Assembly: GCA_028716025.1 (NCBI GenBank)
Contig: JAQUQP010000125.1
Span: 1-5,943 of the forward strand
Direction of reading: 5' to 3'
Length of the DNA: 5,943 nt
DNA from: a bacterium
GTDB lineage: Bacteria; UBA6262
Shown here: positions 4,505 to 5,943 of the stretch, in pieces
Layout of the letters: every line of letters starts with the position of its first letter
How positions within the stretch are numbered: position 1 is the stretch's first letter
The notes under the pieces: model-generated
The model's input: the letters and a program-made list of their open reading frames with translations, nothing else
Database searches by the model: none
Told to the model about the DNA's origin: nothing
Program-made: the position numbers and the translations under genes

Positions 4505-4533
4505 ATAATACTACTTATAAGTAGTATTGTCAA
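4505..4533 (-). promoter_or_regulatory. Promoter of the AbiEii/HTH operon
   Basis: On the minus strand, a perfect -35 TTGACA (4533-4528), an exact 17-nt spacer and -10 TATTAT (4510-4505, five of six matches). The predicted start, near 4498, coincides with the GGAGGG ribosome binding site, so the leader is only about 10-12 nt. The -35 lies 3 nt from the preceding terminator repeat. Confidence 0.8.
4507..4528. promoter_or_regulatory. Perfect 22-bp palindromic operator inside the AbiEii/HTH promoter
   Basis: Positions 4507-4517 read AATACTACTTA and 4518-4528 are the exact reverse complement, with no spacer. The palindrome fills the whole space between -35 and -10 and touches both, so a dimer bound here would block RNA polymerase. 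The HTH protein encoded second in the operon is the natural candidate for this repressor, by analogy with autoregulated toxin-antitoxin modules. Confidence 0.75.
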
Positions 4534-4536
4534 GCA

Positions 4537-4570
4537 AATAAAAACACCCCAAGCTCCCGCCTGAGGTTTT
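4537..4570 (-). terminator. Intrinsic terminator, copy 2 of the 34-bp exact repeat, after the Fn3/FlgD-like gene
   Basis: Same hairpin as 3129-3162: minus-strand ACCUCAGGC (4567-4559) pairs with GCUUGGGGU (4554-4546) around GGGA, then GUUUUUAUU. It lies about 75 nt after the stop of the surface protein gene and separates it from the toxin-antitoxin promoter, whose -35 starts 3 nt further on. Confidence 0.75.
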
Positions 4571-4601
4571 TAGCCTTTCCTTATCAACGTATCAACTTAT
4601 C

Positions 4602-4631
4602 TCCGCCAAAGGCGGATCAGCCTCTGGCTGA
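4602..4631. repeat. Two back-to-back 6-bp hairpins (REP-like) after the Fn3/FlgD-like gene
   Basis: TCCGCC-AAA-GGCGGA (4602-4616) is followed without a gap by TCAGCC-TCT-GGCTGA (4617-4631). Both stems are perfect with 3-nt loops. The pair lies 13 nt after the stop codon at 4645 and before the terminator, so it falls in the 3' untranslated region. Such paired palindromes are typical of dispersed bacterial repeats; their copy number cannot be judged here. Confidence 0.7.
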
Positions 4632-4644
4632 AACTTATCATCTT

Positions 4645-5943
4645 TTACTTAATGATCACCATCTTCCCCGTCTTTTCATGCCCTTCATCATCATAGGCAT
4701 AATAGATATATACGCCACTGGCCACATCCTGACCGCTCTCATTCTTGGCATCCCAGAAAGTCACTCCATTTTGCTCTTCCAGCTCCCTGACCAGTTCTCC
4801 GGCTAAGTTAAATATTTTAACCTTTGCTTTATCTGTCAAATGCGAGATCGTGATCAATCCGCCGGCGGATTTTTTCCAGGGATTCGGGAAGCTCCGCACC
4901 CGGTCCAGGTTAATGACCGGGCCGCTCATTGTTTCCGCGCAGTTGGATATATCTGAAACATTACCCACCGGATCTACTGCCTTCATGGCAAAATAGTACT
5001 GGTGTTTGGCTAACAGGTTACGGACAAACATATGCTCTTTGGAACCGGCCGCTTTTGGCGTCGGCGTATCAGCCAGGGCATTAGCCAGATCCCAGGTGCT
5101 GGCATCAATATAGCCAACTGAATATTTCACGGTATAGCTCGCGGCTGTACCGGAAGCGCCATTATTTCCAGGCGCGGTCCAGCTCAGGATCACTTCCCCA
5201 TCCACATTACCTGGTTCAGCGTAGAGGTCTCCTATTGTCGCCGGAGCGACAGCATCATTATTAGCAGCCAGAGTTTCAGTGACATTGGATATTACCGATG
5301 CATTACTATCACTATCGTAGCTCTTGACCGCGAAATAATACTTTTGTCCAGGCGTCAGATTAGTTACTATGAAAGCCTGCGGTTCCCCTGGATTGACCGG
5401 GGAAGGCGAAGTCGGGTATCTACCCGCGCCACTCCACTCTACTTCGCTTTCAGTAAAGACGCGCCATAGGTTCACTTCATATATATGATCCGTGGAATAC
5501 CGTATTTCGTACTCTTTGACTTTAGCAGCATCGGCAGAGGATGGCGCGGTCCAGGATAAAATAACTGAACCATCGGTACTGCCAATTGTCCCGGCCAAGT
5601 CACTGATCTTCCCTGGAGGCGTACCACCCTTAGCTTTAGCAGTAGCTACATTTGATAATCCGGATATATTAGAGCCGGTATCAGAAGACTTAATGCCAAA
5701 ATAATACCTTTGGTTAGCCGTCAGGCTCCCTATTGTAGCGCTTTGGTATGTCCCGGATACAATCGGGCTCGGCGTATTTAAGGCCTTTACGGCTAACGGC
5801 CAACCGCTATCGGTCAATGGTACTGTCGAGTATCTGATATCATATTCTTTCGCCTTGCCAACAACTCCGTCATTACCTGACGCGGTCCATCCTATCACCA
5901 CTTCACCAATATCGGTTCCCGCAACAGCAGCCAGGTCAGCGAT
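4645..5943 (-). CDS. Fibronectin type III repeat protein with FlgD-like C-terminal domain (5' end beyond right edge)
   Basis: The frame is open to the window end, so the true start lies outside; the GTG at 5901 is internal. The visible 432 residues hold three Fn3-like modules, at about 1-104, 108-225 and 230-340. Each runs from 'I-x-DL-x-A' (IADLAAVAG, ISDLAGTIG, IGDLYAEPG), through 'V-I-x-WTA' and 'Y-x-I/V-x-YS', to 'YYF-x-x-KS/A-x-D' and 'SNxxET/A'. Module 2 carries an extra segment (YEVNLWRVFTESEVEWSGAG). The C-terminus (about 344-432) is a FlgD Ig-like or secretion-sorting-like domain: RSFPNPW, VKIFNLAGELVREL, TFWDAKNESGQDVASGVYIY, then GKMVIIK. Such tails end many large secreted proteins of uncultivated phyla and can act as outer-membrane sorting signals. 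It is probably surface or extracellular; whatever lies N-terminal is unseen. Confidence 0.88.
   Translation of the reverse strand: MADLAAVAGTDIGEVVIGWTASGNDGVVGKAKEYDIRYSTVPLTDSGWPLAVKALNTPSPIVSGTYQSATIGSLTANQRYYFGIKSSDTGSNISGLSNVATAKAKGGTPPGKISDLAGTIGSTDGSVILSWTAPSSADAAKVKEYEIRYSTDHIYEVNLWRVFTESEVEWSGAGRYPTSPSPVNPGEPQAFIVTNLTPGQKYYFAVKSYDSDSNASVISNVTETLAANNDAVAPATIGDLYAEPGNVDGEVILSWTAPGNNGASGTAASYTVKYSVGYIDASTWDLANALADTPTPKAAGSKEHMFVRNLLAKHQYYFAMKAVDPVGNVSDISNCAETMSGPVINLDRVRSFPNPWKKSAGGLITISHLTDKAKVKIFNLAGELVRELEEQNGVTFWDAKNESGQDVASGVYIYYAYDDEGHEKTGKMVIIK

Noticed and set aside
4489..4533. Upstream start of the AbiEii-like protein (15 extra residues)
   Set aside because: The extra codons are the promoter and operator themselves; the ATG at 4488 has GGAGGG just before it.
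218..4570. Integron cassette array, suggested by repeats between toxin-antitoxin genes
   Set aside because: No RYYYAAC/GTTRRRY core pairs with attC geometry, and no integrase in the window.
5901..5943. Start of the Fn3 protein at the GTG at 5901
   Set aside because: The frame continues to the window edge with a normal Fn3 opening (IADLAAVAG), so the GTG is internal and the gene is partial.

Overview
This window reads as a piece of bacterial chromosome of moderate G+C from an uncultivated-type lineage. A three-Fn3 protein with a FlgD-like C-terminal domain, a secreted protein with a 'VDGSVSDW' start, HD-GYP signalling and a dense accessory toxin-antitoxin load are the style of Omnitrophota, Elusimicrobiota, Desantisbacteria and similar groups. 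That placement is an inference from protein style; no rRNA or other taxonomic marker is present. Every gene I can support lies on the minus strand, so transcription runs from high to low coordinates. No transposase, integrase, tRNA, rRNA or CRISPR array is visible.

Layout in transcription order. (1) 5943-4645: C-terminal 432 residues of a large secreted or surface protein (three fibronectin type III-like modules plus a FlgD-like domain). It is followed by a double hairpin (4602-4631) and a terminator (4537-4570). (2) 4488-3266: a two-gene operon with an AbiEii-type nucleotidyltransferase toxin first and an Xre-type HTH protein, the likely antitoxin, second. Its promoter has a perfect 22-bp palindrome between -35 and -10. 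It ends at a second, identical copy of the 34-bp terminator (3129-3162). (3) 3052-1731: AbrB-like antitoxin, RelE-like toxin (4-nt ATGA overlap), then, after only 12 nt, a cytoplasmic papain-family cysteine peptidase with an intact catalytic set. One strong promoter (3072-3100) apparently serves all three. (4) 1488-673: a one-protein fusion of an excisionase/MerR-like HTH to an HD-GYP phosphodiesterase domain, behind a strong promoter and a ~125-nt leader. (5) 554-378: a 58-residue basic protein of unknown function, missed by length cutoffs but with a good ribosome binding site and a promoter. (6) 137-1: the signal peptide and first mature residues of a secreted protein, running off the left edge.

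The signals that ordinary gene annotation would miss are regulatory. A ~65-nt element occurs twice (218-283 and 1531-1595), in the leaders of the secreted protein and of the HD-GYP regulator. It has three segments that can pair in two mutually exclusive ways, one of them a hairpin followed by a T-rich stretch. This suggests a shared attenuator or protein-binding site linking a presumptive cyclic-di-GMP regulator to an exported protein. The two toxin-antitoxin operons share three traits: an identical terminator just upstream, a consensus promoter with a very short leader, and related TACTA/TAGTA half-sites overlapping the promoter. The co-transcribed peptidase behind AbrB-RelE is the most unusual gene arrangement here.
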